Counted from the stretch's first letter, positions 36,955-48,028 are shown. The stretch: 64,000 nt of DNA from Aliiroseovarius sediminilitoris (GCF_900109955.1 NZ_FOJB01000001.1:2046001-2110000), one strand, 5' to 3'. Made by a program: numbers and translations. The notes: generated by a model from the letters alone, not told the origin.

Positions 36955-38829
36955 ATGAAAAAACCCACCGACAACCCTGCTGATCCGTTCAAGAAAGCGC
37001 TGGCCGAGGCGACGAAGACGCTTGCAGATGAGCCGGAACTGTCGGTCAGCTTTACGGTGGACCCGTCGGGGGTGACGAAAGACGCGATGCGGCTGCCACA
37101 GGTCACGCGGCGGATGACGCGGGACGAGGTGTTGTTGGCACGCGGCACGGCGGATGCCTATGCGATGAAGCTGCGCTATCACAACGAGGCGACCCATGCG
37201 AAATACGCGCCCGCCAGCGGTATGGCTCGTGAAATCTATGAGGCGATGGAAACCGCCCGTTGCGAGGCGATGGGCGCGCGCGATATGCCGGGCACGGCGG
37301 GCAATATCGACGCCAAGATCGAAACCGACGCGATGCGCGCGGGCTTTGACCAGATCACTGCCACTGCTGATGCTCCGCTGGCGACGGCAGCGGGATACCT
37401 CATGCGGCACTTGGCGACGGGGCGCGATATGCCCCCTGCTGCGTCCAATGTGATGAACCTGTGGCGCGACTTCATCGAAGGTCAGGCAGGCGATCATCTG
37501 GACGATCTGGGTGAAAAACTGAACGATCAGACGGCTTTTGCCCGCTTCGCTCGTCAGATCATCGAAGATCTGGGCTATGGCGATCAGTTGGGCGACGACC
37601 CGGACAACGAAGACGACCAGTCCGAGGATGACGCCGAGCCGGACGAGGATCAGGCCGAGGACGACGAACAGAACGAGCAATCCCAAGAGGATGAAGAGGC
37701 CGAGGCCGACCCCGAACGCTCGCAAGACGATCAGATGGATCAGTCCGAGGCGCAGGTGTCTTTGGATGACATGGCCGAGGACGAGTTAAGCGACGAGGCG
37801 GAGATGCCCGAAGCGGATGCCCCGCTGGAACCACCCTCGCCGCCGCCTGCATCCGATGCGGACCCGAACTACCTTGTCTACAACAACGAACATGATGAAG
37901 AGATCATGGCCGAGGATCTGGCCGAACCGGCCGAGTTGGAACGGCTGCGTGCCTATCTGGATCAGCAGTTGGAACCACTCAAGGGCGCGGTCAGCCGGTT
38001 GGCCAACAAGTTGCAGCGGCGCCTGCAAGCGCAGCAAAACCGGTCGTGGTTGTTTGATCTGGAAGAGGGCATTCTTGACGCAGGGCGCTTGGCGCGCGTC
38101 GTCGCCAACCCCACAACTCCCCTGTCGTTCAAGCAGGAAAAGGACACCGAGTTCCGCGATACCGTGGTCACATTGCTGCTGGACAACTCCGGCTCGATGC
38201 GGGGGCGTCCGATTTCCATTGCGGCGATCTGTGCCGACGTCTTGGCGCGCACGCTGGAACGCTGCCAGGTGAAGGTCGAGGTGCTGGGCTTCACAACACG
38301 TGCCTGGAAGGGCGGGCTGGCGCGTGAGAAATGGTTGGCCGATGGTCGTCCGCAACAACCCGGTCGTCTGAACGATCTTCGCCACATCATCTACAAGAAG
38401 GCTGACGCGCCGATGCGGCGGACGCGTGACAATCTGGGCCTGATGATGAAGGAAGGTCTGCTCAAGGAAAATATCGACGGTGAGGCGCTGGAATGGGCGC
38501 ATCGTCGGATTACCGCCCGGCCCGAACAGCGAAAGATCCTGATGGTGATTTCCGACGGGGCGCCGGTCGACGATTCAACCTTGTCGGTCAACCCCGCGAA
38601 TTATCTGGAAAAACACCTGCGCGACGTGATCGCCATGGTCGAGAAACGCAAACAGGTCGAACTGTTGGCAATCGGGATCGGCCATGACGTGACACGATAT
38701 TATGACCGCGCTGTCACCATCACGGATGTCGAGCAACTGGCCGGTGCGATGACCGAGCAGCTCGCGTCATTGTTTGATTCCGATCCGCGCGCGCGGGCAC
38801 GTCTGCTGGGCATAAAGAAGGTCAGCTGA
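36955..38829 (+). CDS. cobT: Aerobic cobaltochelatase subunit CobT
   Basis: A 624-residue protein, partner of CobS. The N-terminal helical part is followed by a strongly acidic linker (about residues 215-300, runs of Asp/Glu) and a C-terminal von Willebrand A domain with [17 protein letters not shown], where DNSGS (410-414) is the metal-binding motif, and later [15 protein letters not shown]. All of this is the normal CobT layout. The acidic linker explains the odd composition of 37.6-37.9 kb and needs no other explanation. Strong AAGCAACCAG precedes the ATG, which may be a weak ribosome site. Confidence 0.95.
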   Translation: MKKPTDNPADPFKKALAEATKTLADEPELSVSFTVDPSGVTKDAMRLPQVTRRMTRDEVLLARGTADAYAMKLRYHNEATHAKYAPASGMAREIYEAMETARCEAMGARDMPGTAGNIDAKIETDAMRAGFDQITATADAPLATAAGYLMRHLATGRDMPPAASNVMNLWRDFIEGQAGDHLDDLGEKLNDQTAFARFARQIIEDLGYGDQLGDDPDNEDDQSEDDAEPDEDQAEDDEQNEQSQEDEEAEADPERSQDDQMDQSEAQVSLDDMAEDELSDEAEMPEADAPLEPPSPPPASDADPNYLVYNNEHDEEIMAEDLAEPAELERLRAYLDQQLEPLKGAVSRLANKLQRRLQAQQNRSWLFDLEEGILDAGRLARVVANPTTPLSFKQEKDTEFRDTVVTLLLDNSGSMRGRPISIAAICADVLARTLERCQVKVEVLGFTTRAWKGGLAREKWLADGRPQQPGRLNDLRHIIYKKADAPMRRTRDNLGLMMKEGLLKENIDGEALEWAHRRITARPEQRKILMVISDGAPVDDSTLSVNPANYLEKHLRDVIAMVEKRKQVELLAIGIGHDVTRYYDRAVTITDVEQLAGAMTEQLASLFDSDPRARARLLGIKKVS

Positions 38830-38930
38830 CCCCCTTTCCACTGGCTGCATTTCACGGCATGTTGCGCGCATTGTCGGCCATCAGGTCGCGCGCGCCCTTT
38901 CCTGATCACCCCGGAAATCGGAGAATGTTC

Positions 38931-40730
38931 ATGTTTCAATCGTTTGACACCACCGCTGATCCATCGCATGGGCCAGTTCGGTTGGAGCGTTTGCGCCGTG
39001 CGATGGCCATGAAGGGGCTGGACGGTTTCATCATTCCGCGTGCCGACGCCCATCAAGGCGAATATGTCGCCGCCTGCGATGCACGTTTGCGCTGGTTGAC
39101 GGGCTTCACCGGATCGGCCGGGTTCTGTATTGCGTTGAAAGATCACGCAGCAATTTTCGTGGATGGACGCTATCGCACTCAGGTGCGCGCGCAGGCCGAT
39201 ATGGAGGCGTTTACCCCGGTTCACTGGCCTGAAACTCTGCCCGGACCGTGGCTGAAGGACACGCTGGCGGGCAAGGCCGCTAAGGTCGGATTTGACCCGT
39301 GGTTACACACCAAATCTGAGATAGAGACAATCGAGAAAGCGTTGGACGGCACGCGGGTCGCGCTTGTCCCGACCGATAATCTGGTTGATCGGATATGGGA
39401 TGATCGCCCCCCTGCGCCCAATGGCAAGATCATCGATCAACCTATTGAATTTGCAGGGATGACCAGTGCCGACAAGCGCTCGGAACTGGCCGATGGGCTG
39501 TTGTCGGCGGGGCAGAAATCCTGCGTGATGACCCTGTCAGACAGCATCGCATGGATGTTGAATATCCGCGGCGATGACCTGCCCTGCATTCCCGTGGTGC
39601 AGGGGTTCGCGATCTTGGGTGACGACGGCTCGGTCGCGTTTTTCACCACCGAGGGGCGCGCGGTCGAGGCGCAATTGGACAAGGATGTTTCGCTGCACCC
39701 GGTCAAAGATTTCGCAAGCCACCTGAAAACCCTCGATGGCCCCGTTCGCGTGGACAAGGCGACCGCCCCGCTGGCTGTCTCGCAAATTCTTGACAAGGCA
39801 GGCATCGCTGTCGATTGGGGTGGCGATCCGGCGATCTTGCCCAAGGCGCAGAAGAACCCGACAGAGTTGAAAGGCGCGCGCGAGGCGCATTTGCGCGATG
39901 CCGCAGCCGTCGTTGAATTCCTTGCCTGGTATGACACCGAGGACAAAACCTCGTTGACCGAGATTGATCTGGTCAAGACACTGGAGGAAAAACGCCGCGC
40001 GTCAAACGCGCTGTTGGATATTTCGTTCGAGACGATAGCCGGGGCCGGTCCGAACGGGGCCATCATGCACTACCGTGTGACCGACGAGACCAACCGCCCC
40101 CTTGCCCCCGGCGATCTGGTGGTGCTGGACAGCGGCGGGCAGTATCGCGACGGGACCACTGACATCACCCGAACCTTGCGTGTCGGTGATGTAGGAGAAG
40201 AGGAAAAGCGCTGTTATACCCGTGTCTTGCAGGGCATGATTGCCTTGTCACGCGTCTATTTCCCCAAGGGGCGGACCGGGCGCGATCTGGACCCGATCGC
40301 ACGCTATCCGCTGTTCGCAGCGCATCAGGATTTCAACCATGGCACCGGGCACGGCGTAGGTGCCAATCTGTCTGTGCATGAAGGACCGCAACGGTTCAAC
40401 GCGATCTCGGATGTCGAGCTGTTGCCTGGGATGATCTTGTCGAATGAACCGGGGTATTACCGCGAAGGGGCGTTTGGTATTCGGCTGGAAAACCTGATCG
40501 TCGTGGAAAAGGCAACCTGCCCCACCGGTGGTGACGCCGAGCGTGACATGCTGTCGTTCGAGACATTGACCTTCGTCCCTGTCGACCGTCACCTTGTGAT
40601 CCCCGAGATGTTGTCGGGCGAAGAACGTGCCTGGCTCAACGACTACCACGCGACTTGCGTCGAAAAGCTGACGCCGTGGCTTGATGACGCTGCGTTGCGG
40701 TGGCTGAAATCGACCTGTGCGCCGATTTGA
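38931..40730 (+). CDS. pepP: Xaa-Pro aminopeptidase (M24B family)
   Basis: A 599-residue creatinase-fold enzyme that removes an N-terminal residue preceding proline. Two N-terminal creatinase domains (for example RLRRAMAMKGLDGFIIPRAD, LRWLTGFTGSAGF, FVDGRYRTQ) precede the catalytic domain, which has the metal ligands DSGGQYRDGTTDITRT, HGTGHGVGANLSVHEGP, SNEPGYYREGAFGIRLENL. The ATG at 38931 has GGAGA seven bases upstream and is preferred to one two codons earlier. Length is like the three-domain eukaryotic-type APP1 rather than the E. coli enzyme. Confidence 0.93.
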   Translation: MFQSFDTTADPSHGPVRLERLRRAMAMKGLDGFIIPRADAHQGEYVAACDARLRWLTGFTGSAGFCIALKDHAAIFVDGRYRTQVRAQADMEAFTPVHWPETLPGPWLKDTLAGKAAKVGFDPWLHTKSEIETIEKALDGTRVALVPTDNLVDRIWDDRPPAPNGKIIDQPIEFAGMTSADKRSELADGLLSAGQKSCVMTLSDSIAWMLNIRGDDLPCIPVVQGFAILGDDGSVAFFTTEGRAVEAQLDKDVSLHPVKDFASHLKTLDGPVRVDKATAPLAVSQILDKAGIAVDWGGDPAILPKAQKNPTELKGAREAHLRDAAAVVEFLAWYDTEDKTSLTEIDLVKTLEEKRRASNALLDISFETIAGAGPNGAIMHYRVTDETNRPLAPGDLVVLDSGGQYRDGTTDITRTLRVGDVGEEEKRCYTRVLQGMIALSRVYFPKGRTGRDLDPIARYPLFAAHQDFNHGTGHGVGANLSVHEGPQRFNAISDVELLPGMILSNEPGYYREGAFGIRLENLIVVEKATCPTGGDAERDMLSFETLTFVPVDRHLVIPEMLSGEERAWLNDYHATCVEKLTPWLDDAALRWLKSTCAPI

Positions 40731-40794
40731 CACGCGACCTTTAGATAATTTCTGATATTGTTCCGCGCGAGGAACCTGCAAATCGAGGATGACC

Positions 40795-41136
40795 ATGGCT
40801 GACCAAATCAAGATCCGCCCCGCCGAGGGGAAATGGACCGTTCGTGCAGGTGGGGCGGTGCTGGGCGAAAGCCAATCCGCGCTTGAAGTGATCGAGGGCA
40901 ATCGTGCCCCGGTTATCTACTTCCCAAAGAGTGACGTGGCGATGGCGTTTCTGGACAAAAGCGACACGATCACCACCTGCCCCTATCGCGGCGAAGCGCG
41001 GCATTACTCGATCCAGACGAAATCGACGGTGATCGAGGATGCAGGCTATATGTATGATGCCCCGGTAGAGGGGTTGTCCGAGTTGAAAGACCATCTTGCC
41101 TTTTACGCCGACAAAGCAACCATTGCCCGCACCTGA
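40795..41136 (+). CDS. DUF427 domain-containing protein
   Basis: A 113-residue protein (starting MADQIKIRPAEGKW) with the DUF427 pattern: VVxF-type strands, YFPKSDVAMAFLDKSDTITTCPYRGEARHYSI and the C-terminal GLSELKDHLAFYADKA. The conserved CPYKG-like segment is here CPYRGEA. The domain is a small beta-barrel of unknown function. GAGG lies seven bases before the chosen ATG; an ATG two codons earlier is possible. It stands between pepP and the convergent anmK gene. Confidence 0.85.
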   Translation: MADQIKIRPAEGKWTVRAGGAVLGESQSALEVIEGNRAPVIYFPKSDVAMAFLDKSDTITTCPYRGEARHYSIQTKSTVIEDAGYMYDAPVEGLSELKDHLAFYADKATIART

Positions 41137-41158
41137 CTGTCAGATCGCAGCGGCCTGC

Positions 41159-42310
41159 TTAGTCCTCCGTCGGGATCGAGACAATGCCCCCACCCACGGC
41201 GGCAGCGACTCCTGTTGTGGTCGGCGCTGACGTGGTCAGCCCCCGTGCCACCCGCACAGCAAGATAGGCAAAGGCTTGCGCTTCCAGCATGTCACCATCC
41301 AACCCGGTGGTGTCGATATCTTCGACCGGCATGGGCAATCGAGCGCGAAGTTCAGCCATCAACGCCGCATTGCGACGCCCACCACCTGTCACCAACACAC
41401 GCGCAGGCGGGGTTGGACAATGCTCCATCCCGCGCGCGACAGCGGCTGCGGCGCAGGCAGTCAGCGTGCGCAGGGCGTCGGCGTCCGACAAATCTTCAAC
41501 CATCGCGGAAAGATCCGGAAAGTCATTTCTGTCCAGTGACTTGGGGGGCATACGGTGGAAATAGCGGTGGCCGAGAAACAGATCGACAACCTCAGTTTTT
41601 GTCGCACCCGACAGTGCCAGTCGCCCGCCCTCGTCATGTGATTTGCCACGCCTTTTCTGCATCAGATCATCCATTGGCGCATTGGCGGGGCCCGTGTCAA
41701 AGGCAAGACAGGCACCTGCGGCATCGGGTGCGCGACGCGACGGATCGACCCATGTCACATTGCCAACGCCACCCAAATTCAGAAAAACCAAAGGCGCGTC
41801 CGCCTTGATGAACCGCGCGCAGGCGTGGTGAAAAAACGGCGCAAGCGGCGCGCCTTCGCCGCCCAGCTTCACGTCGGCACTGCGGAAATCCCACACCACC
41901 GGCAGCCCGACGGACTGCGCCAGTGCCTGCCCGTCTCCCGCCTGATGGGTGCCCTGGCCTTGCGGGTCATGGGCGAAGGTTTGGCCGTGAAAGCCCAGAA
42001 GCACGGGGGCCGGGTCGTTCTGCATCAATTCGGTGATAGCAGCCCTGTGAACGGTTTCAACGATATCAGCTGCGGCGGGCACCTCGGGCGCGTACTGCCA
42101 TTTGCCCAAAGCGCGTCGCAAGATATTGCGTTCAGCATCGGAATAGGGATGAAACGTGGTTGGACCAAACCGTGTAATCACATCGCCATCGGTCTCGACC
42201 AGTGCAGCATCAACCCCATCCAAAGACGTGCCGGACATGCAGCCCATCGCCCAGGCCGGTCCATGCCCCAAACATGCGCGCAACGCGCCCTTGTCGATGG
42301 TTTTCAACAC
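41159..42310 (-). CDS. anmK: Anhydro-N-acetylmuramic acid kinase
   Basis: A 383-residue member of the ASKHA kinase family that phosphorylates and opens 1,6-anhydro-MurNAc recovered from peptidoglycan turnover. [18 protein letters not shown] (the ATP/sugar-binding entry), [13 protein letters not shown] and [14 protein letters not shown], together with [13 protein letters not shown], are the family motifs. The start is a GTG with a purine-rich AAAAGAGC before it. The N-terminal extension before AMGCMSG is about 20 residues. It is divergent from tyrS, an arrangement seen widely in this group. Confidence 0.94.
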   Translation of the reverse strand: MLKTIDKGALRACLGHGPAWAMGCMSGTSLDGVDAALVETDGDVITRFGPTTFHPYSDAERNILRRALGKWQYAPEVPAAADIVETVHRAAITELMQNDPAPVLLGFHGQTFAHDPQGQGTHQAGDGQALAQSVGLPVVWDFRSADVKLGGEGAPLAPFFHHACARFIKADAPLVFLNLGGVGNVTWVDPSRRAPDAAGACLAFDTGPANAPMDDLMQKRRGKSHDEGGRLALSGATKTEVVDLFLGHRYFHRMPPKSLDRNDFPDLSAMVEDLSDADALRTLTACAAAAVARGMEHCPTPPARVLVTGGGRRNAALMAELRARLPMPVEDIDTTGLDGDMLEAQAFAYLAVRVARGLTTSAPTTTGVAAAVGGGIVSIPTED

Positions 42311-42376
42311 GCTCTTTTCCTTTTCCCGCCCCCCGTCTATATGGGGGGTTCAACGATCAGGATGGACCAAAAGAAC

Positions 42377-43630
42377 ATGACCTACCACCCAAAATCCGAC
42401 TTCATGCGTGTGATGATCGAGCGCGGCTTTCTGGCCGACTGCACCGATTATCAGGCGCTGGATGATGCGCTGATTGCGGGGGTTATTCCGGCCTATATCG
42501 GTTATGACGCGACAGCGCAGTCGTTGCATGTGGGTCATTTGATGAACATCATGGTGTTGCGGTGGTTGCAAAAATGCGGCCACAAGCCGATCACCCTGAT
42601 GGGTGGCGGTACGACCAAGGTGGGCGACCCATCGTTTCGGTCGGACGAACGCCCTCTGCTCGGTCCTGACCAAATCGCGTCCAATATCGCGGGCATGAAG
42701 CAGGTATTTGTGAAGTATCTGACCTATGGCGACGGAGAAACCGACGCGATCATGCTGGACAATGCCGAATGGCTGGACGGGCTGAATTACCTCGATTTCC
42801 TGCGCGATATCGGGCGTCATTTCTCGGTCAACCGGATGTTGTCGTTTGAAAGCGTGAAGTCGCGTCTGGACCGCGAGCAGAGCCTGTCTTTCCTCGAGTT
42901 CAACTACATGATCCTGCAAGCCTATGATTTCCTTGAGCTGAACCGCCGCTATGGCTGTCTGTTGCAGATGGGCGGATCGGACCAGTGGGGCAATATCGTG
43001 AACGGGATCGACCTGACCCGCCGGGTGCTGGACCAAGAGATTTACGGTATGACGACGCCGCTTTTGACCACCTCGGACGGGCGGAAGATGGGCAAAAGCC
43101 AGGGCGGTGCGATCTGGTTGAATCGTGACATGCTTAGCCCTTACGAATTCTGGCAATTCTGGCGCAACACGACCGATGCGGACACCGGCAAGTTCCTGAA
43201 AATCTTCACCGAATTGCCGGTCGAAGAATGCGACCGCCTGGGCGCGCTGGAAGGGGCCGAGATCAACGAGGCAAAGATCATCCTGGCCAATGAGGTCACG
43301 ACCTTGCTGCACGGCGCGGATGCTGCCAAGGCCGCCGAGGCTACGGCGCGCGAAGTGTTCGAGAAAGGGGGCGCAGGTGATGATCTGCCGACCCTGACGC
43401 TGAGCCCGATCGATTTGGGCGACGGGATGTCGATTGTCCAGTTGTTCGTCAAATCCGGGCTGGCGAAATCCGGCAAGGACGCGAAGCGCCTGATTTCCGA
43501 GAACGGGGCCAGAGTAAACGACGAAGCGCTGACAGATGCCGGGCGGATGGTTGTTGCCGGTGATCTGGGCCAACCAATGAAACTGTCGGCGGGCAAGAAA
43601 CGCCACGCGCTTGTGGTGCTTGAGGGCTGA
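42377..43630 (+). CDS. tyrS: Tyrosyl-tRNA synthetase
   Basis: A 417-residue class I synthetase. The HIGH motif appears as LHVGHLMN and the KMSKS loop as [11 protein letters not shown], with the tyrosine pocket [10 protein letters not shown] and GGSDQWGNI; an S4 RNA-binding domain ends the protein ([22 protein letters not shown]). The start [13 protein letters not shown] is typical of the family; a MDQKN start 15 bases upstream and another at 42341 are in frame and cannot be excluded. The upstream frame running back under anmK is not coding. Confidence 0.95.
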   Translation: MTYHPKSDFMRVMIERGFLADCTDYQALDDALIAGVIPAYIGYDATAQSLHVGHLMNIMVLRWLQKCGHKPITLMGGGTTKVGDPSFRSDERPLLGPDQIASNIAGMKQVFVKYLTYGDGETDAIMLDNAEWLDGLNYLDFLRDIGRHFSVNRMLSFESVKSRLDREQSLSFLEFNYMILQAYDFLELNRRYGCLLQMGGSDQWGNIVNGIDLTRRVLDQEIYGMTTPLLTTSDGRKMGKSQGGAIWLNRDMLSPYEFWQFWRNTTDADTGKFLKIFTELPVEECDRLGALEGAEINEAKIILANEVTTLLHGADAAKAAEATAREVFEKGGAGDDLPTLTLSPIDLGDGMSIVQLFVKSGLAKSGKDAKRLISENGARVNDEALTDAGRMVVAGDLGQPMKLSAGKKRHALVVLEG

Positions 43631-43774
43631 CCCTGCGACGGCCTTTGCCCTGTGCGTTCGGTCTGACGGGATGCGCGCCCGCCTTTCGACGACCTGCGTC
43701 CGTGCGCCAAACGATTTCCTGATCTGACGCGAATATGCTATTCTTCCTCCGTTCAGTTCCGGGGGAGGGACGGG

Positions 43775-44665
43775 ATGTCGACGTTCAAAAGGGTGATGGC
43801 CCGTTGGGCATGGGCAGCGGCACTTGGTCTGGCGGGGAGTGCCTTCGCCGGGGTCGTCACTGCCCAAGACCGCATCGCCGAGCCGTTCCTGCGCACCTAT
43901 GCCGCGGCCCGATCAGCGCCCACCATCGCCGAGGAGGGCGGCTGGCGCACGATCCGGGTGGAATACTGGAGCAAGGCAATCTTTTCCTTCACCTTTAACG
44001 TCGAAAAGGAAGTCTGCCAGTTCCTGATCTGGCTATCCGATGCCGAGGACGATTTTCCCAACAAGATCATTGATTTCGATTGCGATGGAACGGCGGACAG
44101 GATCAAGACCTTCGCGGACAAAGAGTTTCAGAGCCGTCCCCTGACCGATTTCGAAACCCGCGTCTATGCCTATTTCCTGCCCCGTGCCGCCGCGAGCTTC
44201 GAGGCGGCAAGCCTGATCAAGTCCTACAACCCGCAACCTAAACTGGCGCTGGTTCCGGACCCGAAGATCATGCAGGAGAACCGGGGGTTGTTGCAGGAAA
44301 TCGCGGATGCCGCCACAAGCAGTTCCCTGATGGGCAACCCGGAACACTCCAAGACCCTGAAACCGAACGACCGGCTGTTCAAGATCTTCGTCAATAGCGG
44401 GGCCAAGGAAGGTGGAGCGACGCTGAGTTTCTTCGCGGAAAAGACATCGGGACGGTCGCTGCGGTCCTGCACCGTTGATTACGAAGATCCGACCAATGAC
44501 GTGATTTTTTTGGACAAGACCTGTGACAGCATTTTCGAATATGCGTCGGAGAACGGCAAGGGGCGAAAGCTGGCCGTCGCGGGCATGGAGGGCGTGATCA
44601 AGGGCGTGTTGCTGGATATCGCGCGGTTTGCGCGCGTGGCCAACGAGTATTTCAGCCTGAACTGA
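43775..44665 (+). CDS. Exported protein of unknown function
   Basis: A 296-residue protein with a signal peptide (basic MSTFKRVMARW, hydrophobic AAALGLAGSAFAGVV, cleavage after VTA). The mature protein begins QDRIAEPFLRTYAAARSAPT, has a repeated pair of Cys (EVCQFLIW with DFDCDG; RSCTVDYED with KTCDS), fitting two disulfides, and alternating beta-type and helical stretches. No domain is recognised. A GGGAGGGAC ribosome site lies just before the ATG, so it is a real gene. It is preceded by 144 bp without a gene after tyrS and followed by one copy of the intergenic repeat. Confidence 0.7.
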   Translation: MSTFKRVMARWAWAAALGLAGSAFAGVVTAQDRIAEPFLRTYAAARSAPTIAEEGGWRTIRVEYWSKAIFSFTFNVEKEVCQFLIWLSDAEDDFPNKIIDFDCDGTADRIKTFADKEFQSRPLTDFETRVYAYFLPRAAASFEAASLIKSYNPQPKLALVPDPKIMQENRGLLQEIADAATSSSLMGNPEHSKTLKPNDRLFKIFVNSGAKEGGATLSFFAEKTSGRSLRSCTVDYEDPTNDVIFLDKTCDSIFEYASENGKGRKLAVAGMEGVIKGVLLDIARFARVANEYFSLN

Positions 44666-44736
44666 GCGCAGGGGCAGTTTGCCGGCGGGTTGGGTCGGCT
44701 TTCGGTGGCGTTCGGTGGCTCACGATGTGAGCCTGA

Positions 44737-44806
44737 GGGGCGCTGCCCCTTCGGTCCAAATCGTGGATTTGGCCCTACCCCGGGATATTTCGCGCCAGAA
44801 GAAGCA
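44737..44806 (+). repeat. Intergenic repeat, copy 2 (diverged)
   Basis: Starts with GGGGCGCTGCCCC as in the other copies, but the middle is replaced by CCAAATCGTGGATTTGG, another hairpin, and it ends CCCCGGGATATTTCGCGCCA and GAAGAAGC. The two conserved ends make it the same element as at 35661 and 49554. It lies in the gap between the unknown exported protein gene and the aminotransferase gene. Confidence 0.7.
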
Positions 44807-44892
44807 CTTAAAAAGCCGGGGGGGTGGTCAAGGTGAATTGTCGTTTGCCCGGGTGGCGGCTAGGTTGTGGCAAAACACAGGACCGATGTGCC

Positions 44893-46074
44893 ATGACGCC
44901 GTTCAATCCCCATCTTGCCGCCACCGTTTCCCCCCCTGTCATGGACGCACGGCGTTGGGTCGCGGGCAAGGTGTTCAGCGCGGACAAGCCGCTGATCAAT
45001 GTCAGTCAGGCCGCGCCCGTCGACCCTCCGCCAGACGCGATGCGGCAGGCCATGGCCGACGCCGTCTTGCGACAGACCGATGTGCACCTATACGGCCCGG
45101 TGTTGGGATTGCCGGCGCTTCGGTCGGAACTGGCCTTTAACATCACGCGCCATTACGGCGGTCGTGTAGAGGGCGATAATATCGCCATCACCTCGGGTTG
45201 CAATCAGGCGTTCTGCGCGGCGATTTCCACGTTGGCGGCACCGGGGGATGAGATCATCGTGCCGACGCCATGGTATTTCAACCATAAAATGTGGCTTGAT
45301 ATGGCGGGAATCAACGCGGTTCCGCTGGCGACGGGGGGCGATTTGGTGCCCGATGCAGAAGCCGCCGAGACTCGGATCACCGCGCGCACCCGCGCCATCG
45401 TTCTGGTCACGCCCAACAATCCGACCGGGGTTGAATATCCGCCATCGGTGATTTCAGCGTTTCGCGATCTGTCCCGTCGCCGCGGGATCGCCCTGATCAT
45501 CGACGAAACCTATCGCGATTTTCATTCTCAACCCGGCGCGCCGCATGATCTGTTTGTCGATCCCGACTGGGACGATACGGTGATCCACCTTTACAGCTTC
45601 TCGAAATCCTATCGGCTGACGGGGCATCGCGTCGGGGCGATTGTGACCGCGCCCAAGCGGTTGGCGGAGGTCGAGAAATTTCTGGACACCGTCACCATCT
45701 GCCCTGCGCAGCTTGGCCAACATGCCGCCCTGTGGGGATTGCGCAATCTGGACGATTGGCTTGGGGCGGAGCGTGAAAAGATACTCGCACGGGCCGCCGC
45801 GATGCGCGCGGGTTTTGTGCCCCTGACCGAGCATGGCTGGCGCCTGATGGGCTGCGGTGCTTATTTTGCCTATCTGCACCACCCGTTTGACCTGCCGTCG
45901 GACAAACTGGCGCGGGCGTTGGTGGACCAGTGCGCCATCCTTGCCCTGCCCGGCACCATGTTCACACCTGTGGGGGACGCCGACGGCGCAAAGCAGATGC
46001 GCGTGGCCTTTGCAAATATCGACGAGGCCGGCATCGCAGAGGTGCAAAAGCGGCTGGCCGCTTTCCGTCCTTGA
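44893..46074 (+). CDS. PLP-dependent aminotransferase, class I/II
   Basis: A 393-residue fold-type I enzyme. HLYGPVLGLPALRSEL, AITSGCNQAFCAAI, TPNNPTGVEYPP, LIIDETYRDF (PLP-ring Asp and Tyr) and HLYSFSKSYRLTGHRVG (Schiff-base Lys) are all present, as is the C-terminal RVAFANIDEAGI. It differs in detail from the other aminotransferase in this window (no close paralogy visible) and its substrate cannot be named. The ATG at 44893 is preceded by only a weak ribosome site (AGGACCGATG). Confidence 0.9.
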   Translation: MTPFNPHLAATVSPPVMDARRWVAGKVFSADKPLINVSQAAPVDPPPDAMRQAMADAVLRQTDVHLYGPVLGLPALRSELAFNITRHYGGRVEGDNIAITSGCNQAFCAAISTLAAPGDEIIVPTPWYFNHKMWLDMAGINAVPLATGGDLVPDAEAAETRITARTRAIVLVTPNNPTGVEYPPSVISAFRDLSRRRGIALIIDETYRDFHSQPGAPHDLFVDPDWDDTVIHLYSFSKSYRLTGHRVGAIVTAPKRLAEVEKFLDTVTICPAQLGQHAALWGLRNLDDWLGAEREKILARAAAMRAGFVPLTEHGWRLMGCGAYFAYLHHPFDLPSDKLARALVDQCAILALPGTMFTPVGDADGAKQMRVAFANIDEAGIAEVQKRLAAFRP

Positions 46075-46155
46075 CCGAGTCGCATCAACAGATATTGGCA
46101 TTCCCGGCTGGCTCACCTAAAACCCTTGCAAACAGGTGGTAAAAGGAACACGCGC

Positions 46156-47997
46156 ATGGCAACCGGCAAGACATCCCGCACTTTCGGCTGGATCCTGATG
46201 GGTCTGGTGATGGTGGGGCTCGTGGGGTTTGGCTCGACCAATTTCGGCGGCTCGGTCCGCACGGTTGCTACCGTGGGCGACACCGAAGTGGATGCCAACC
46301 GGTATCTGCGCGAGTTGCAATCGGAAATGAATGCCTTTCAGGCTGAAACCGGACAGCGTCTGACCATGGAAATGGCGCGCGGCTTTGGGCTGGATCAGCA
46401 AGTGTTGGCGCGTGTCATCGCCACAGCCGCGCTGGAGAATGAAACTGCACGGTTGGGTATTTCGGTCGGCGATGCGCAGTTGCGCGACCGGATCGTCGAT
46501 ATTCCGGCCTTCAAAGGCGTCGATGGAAAGTTTGACCGCGAGGGCTATACATTCGCGTTGGAGCAATCGGGGCTGACCGCGTCCGAGTTCGAAAAAAGTC
46601 TGCGCGACGAGGTCAGTCGCCAGATTTTACAAGCCGCAGTGGTCAATGGTGTGGCGACCCAGCCTGTCTATGTGGATACGCTTTATGGATATGCACGCGA
46701 GACACGTGATTTCACTTGGGCGACGCTTCCGATGGATCAGCTGACCACCCCGGTGCCGATCCCGACCGAGGACGAGTTGACCGCCTATTACGACGCACGC
46801 CCACAGGATTTCACGCTGCCGGAAACCAAGGTTATCACCTATGCATGGATGAACCCGGAAGATGTCATCCCGACAATCACGGTGGACGAAGCGCAAATTC
46901 GCGCGCTGTATGACGAGCGTGCTTCTGAATATCTGGTGCCGGAACGCAGGATGGTCGAGCGGTTGGTGTTCGGCACCACCGAGGACGCTCAGGCTGCCGC
47001 TGATGCGATCGCAGCGGGTGAAAAAACATTCGAAGACCTTGTGGCCGAACGCAATCTGCAACTGTCCGATATTGATCTTGGCGACCTGCCGAAAGACGAA
47101 CTCGACGCGGCTGGCGACGCGGTGTTTGCGCTGACCGAGCCAGGCGTAACGGGGCCGCATGACAGCGACTTTGGCCCTGCCCTGTTTCGCATGAACGCAA
47201 TTCTTGAAGCGCGCGAGACGAGCTATGAGGAGGTGCGCGAAGACCTGCATGGCGAATTGGCCGCAGATGCGGCACGTCGTCTGATCAGCAACATGGTGAC
47301 TGAGCTTGACGACCAGATCGCCGGTGGCGCAACGATTGAGGAGATTGCGAAAAGCAACAATATGCGTGTGGGCACGTTGAATTGGACCGCCGGGGACAGC
47401 GAAGGCATTGCCGCCTATGACGCCTTCCGCGAGGCTGCTGAGGCGGTCACGACGGACGATTTTCCCGCGATCACGCTTTTGGAGGATGGCGGCGTCTTTG
47501 CGCTGCGACTGGACGCGCTTCAGGCCCCTCGCTTGCAAGAGCAGTCGGAAGTGGCCGAGGCTGTTCGGGCGGGGTGGGAAGCTGAAAAGAAGCTGACACT
47601 TTTGGCAGAACAGGCACGTGGGCTTATCCCACAGCTTGAGGGAGGGGAAACTCTGTCCTCGCTCGGCCTGACCGAAGTGATTGAAGAAGGGCAGACGCGC
47701 GACGCCTTTGTCGAAGGCACACCTGCGGATTTCATGGCTGTCGTGTTCGAGATGGAACAGGGCGACTGGCGCGTGCTGGAATCGGATGACAGCGTGGTTT
47801 TGGTCCGATTGGACGCGGTGCAAGCCGCTGATCAGGATAGCGAAGATGCAAAGGCACTGAAAGCGAGTTTCGCCGCCAGCACAGCGCAGGAAATCGCCTT
47901 GGATGTGGAAAACGCCTTTGCCCGCGCCGTTCAGGCCCGCGCCGGGATCGAGTTGAATCGCGCCGTCATCAACGCTGTAAACGCACAGTTCCAGTGA
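46156..47997 (+). CDS. PpiD/SurA-like membrane-anchored peptidylprolyl isomerase
   Basis: A 613-residue inner-membrane folding factor. One N-terminal membrane helix (FGWILMGLVMVGLVGFGSTNFGG) anchors a large periplasmic part beginning with a SurA_N-type chaperone region (VGDTEVDANRYLRELQSEM onward), followed near 230-360 by a parvulin-like domain (ERRMVERLVFGTTEDAQAAADAIAAGEKTFEDL, DLGDLPKDELD). The parvulin active-site residues are not obvious, as in E. coli PpiD, so it may be a chaperone more than an isomerase. AAGGAAC lies six bases before the ATG. It precedes trpE by 31 bp, as is common in Rhodobacterales. Confidence 0.87.
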   Translation: MATGKTSRTFGWILMGLVMVGLVGFGSTNFGGSVRTVATVGDTEVDANRYLRELQSEMNAFQAETGQRLTMEMARGFGLDQQVLARVIATAALENETARLGISVGDAQLRDRIVDIPAFKGVDGKFDREGYTFALEQSGLTASEFEKSLRDEVSRQILQAAVVNGVATQPVYVDTLYGYARETRDFTWATLPMDQLTTPVPIPTEDELTAYYDARPQDFTLPETKVITYAWMNPEDVIPTITVDEAQIRALYDERASEYLVPERRMVERLVFGTTEDAQAAADAIAAGEKTFEDLVAERNLQLSDIDLGDLPKDELDAAGDAVFALTEPGVTGPHDSDFGPALFRMNAILEARETSYEEVREDLHGELAADAARRLISNMVTELDDQIAGGATIEEIAKSNNMRVGTLNWTAGDSEGIAAYDAFREAAEAVTTDDFPAITLLEDGGVFALRLDALQAPRLQEQSEVAEAVRAGWEAEKKLTLLAEQARGLIPQLEGGETLSSLGLTEVIEEGQTRDAFVEGTPADFMAVVFEMEQGDWRVLESDDSVVLVRLDAVQAADQDSEDAKALKASFAASTAQEIALDVENAFARAVQARAGIELNRAVINAVNAQFQ

Positions 47998-48028
47998 CCC
48001 GCAAACAAGCGACCGGAAAGGAAACCTG

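Noticed and set aside
37600-37860. Low-complexity Asp/Glu-rich segment
   Set aside because: It is the normal acidic linker of CobT.
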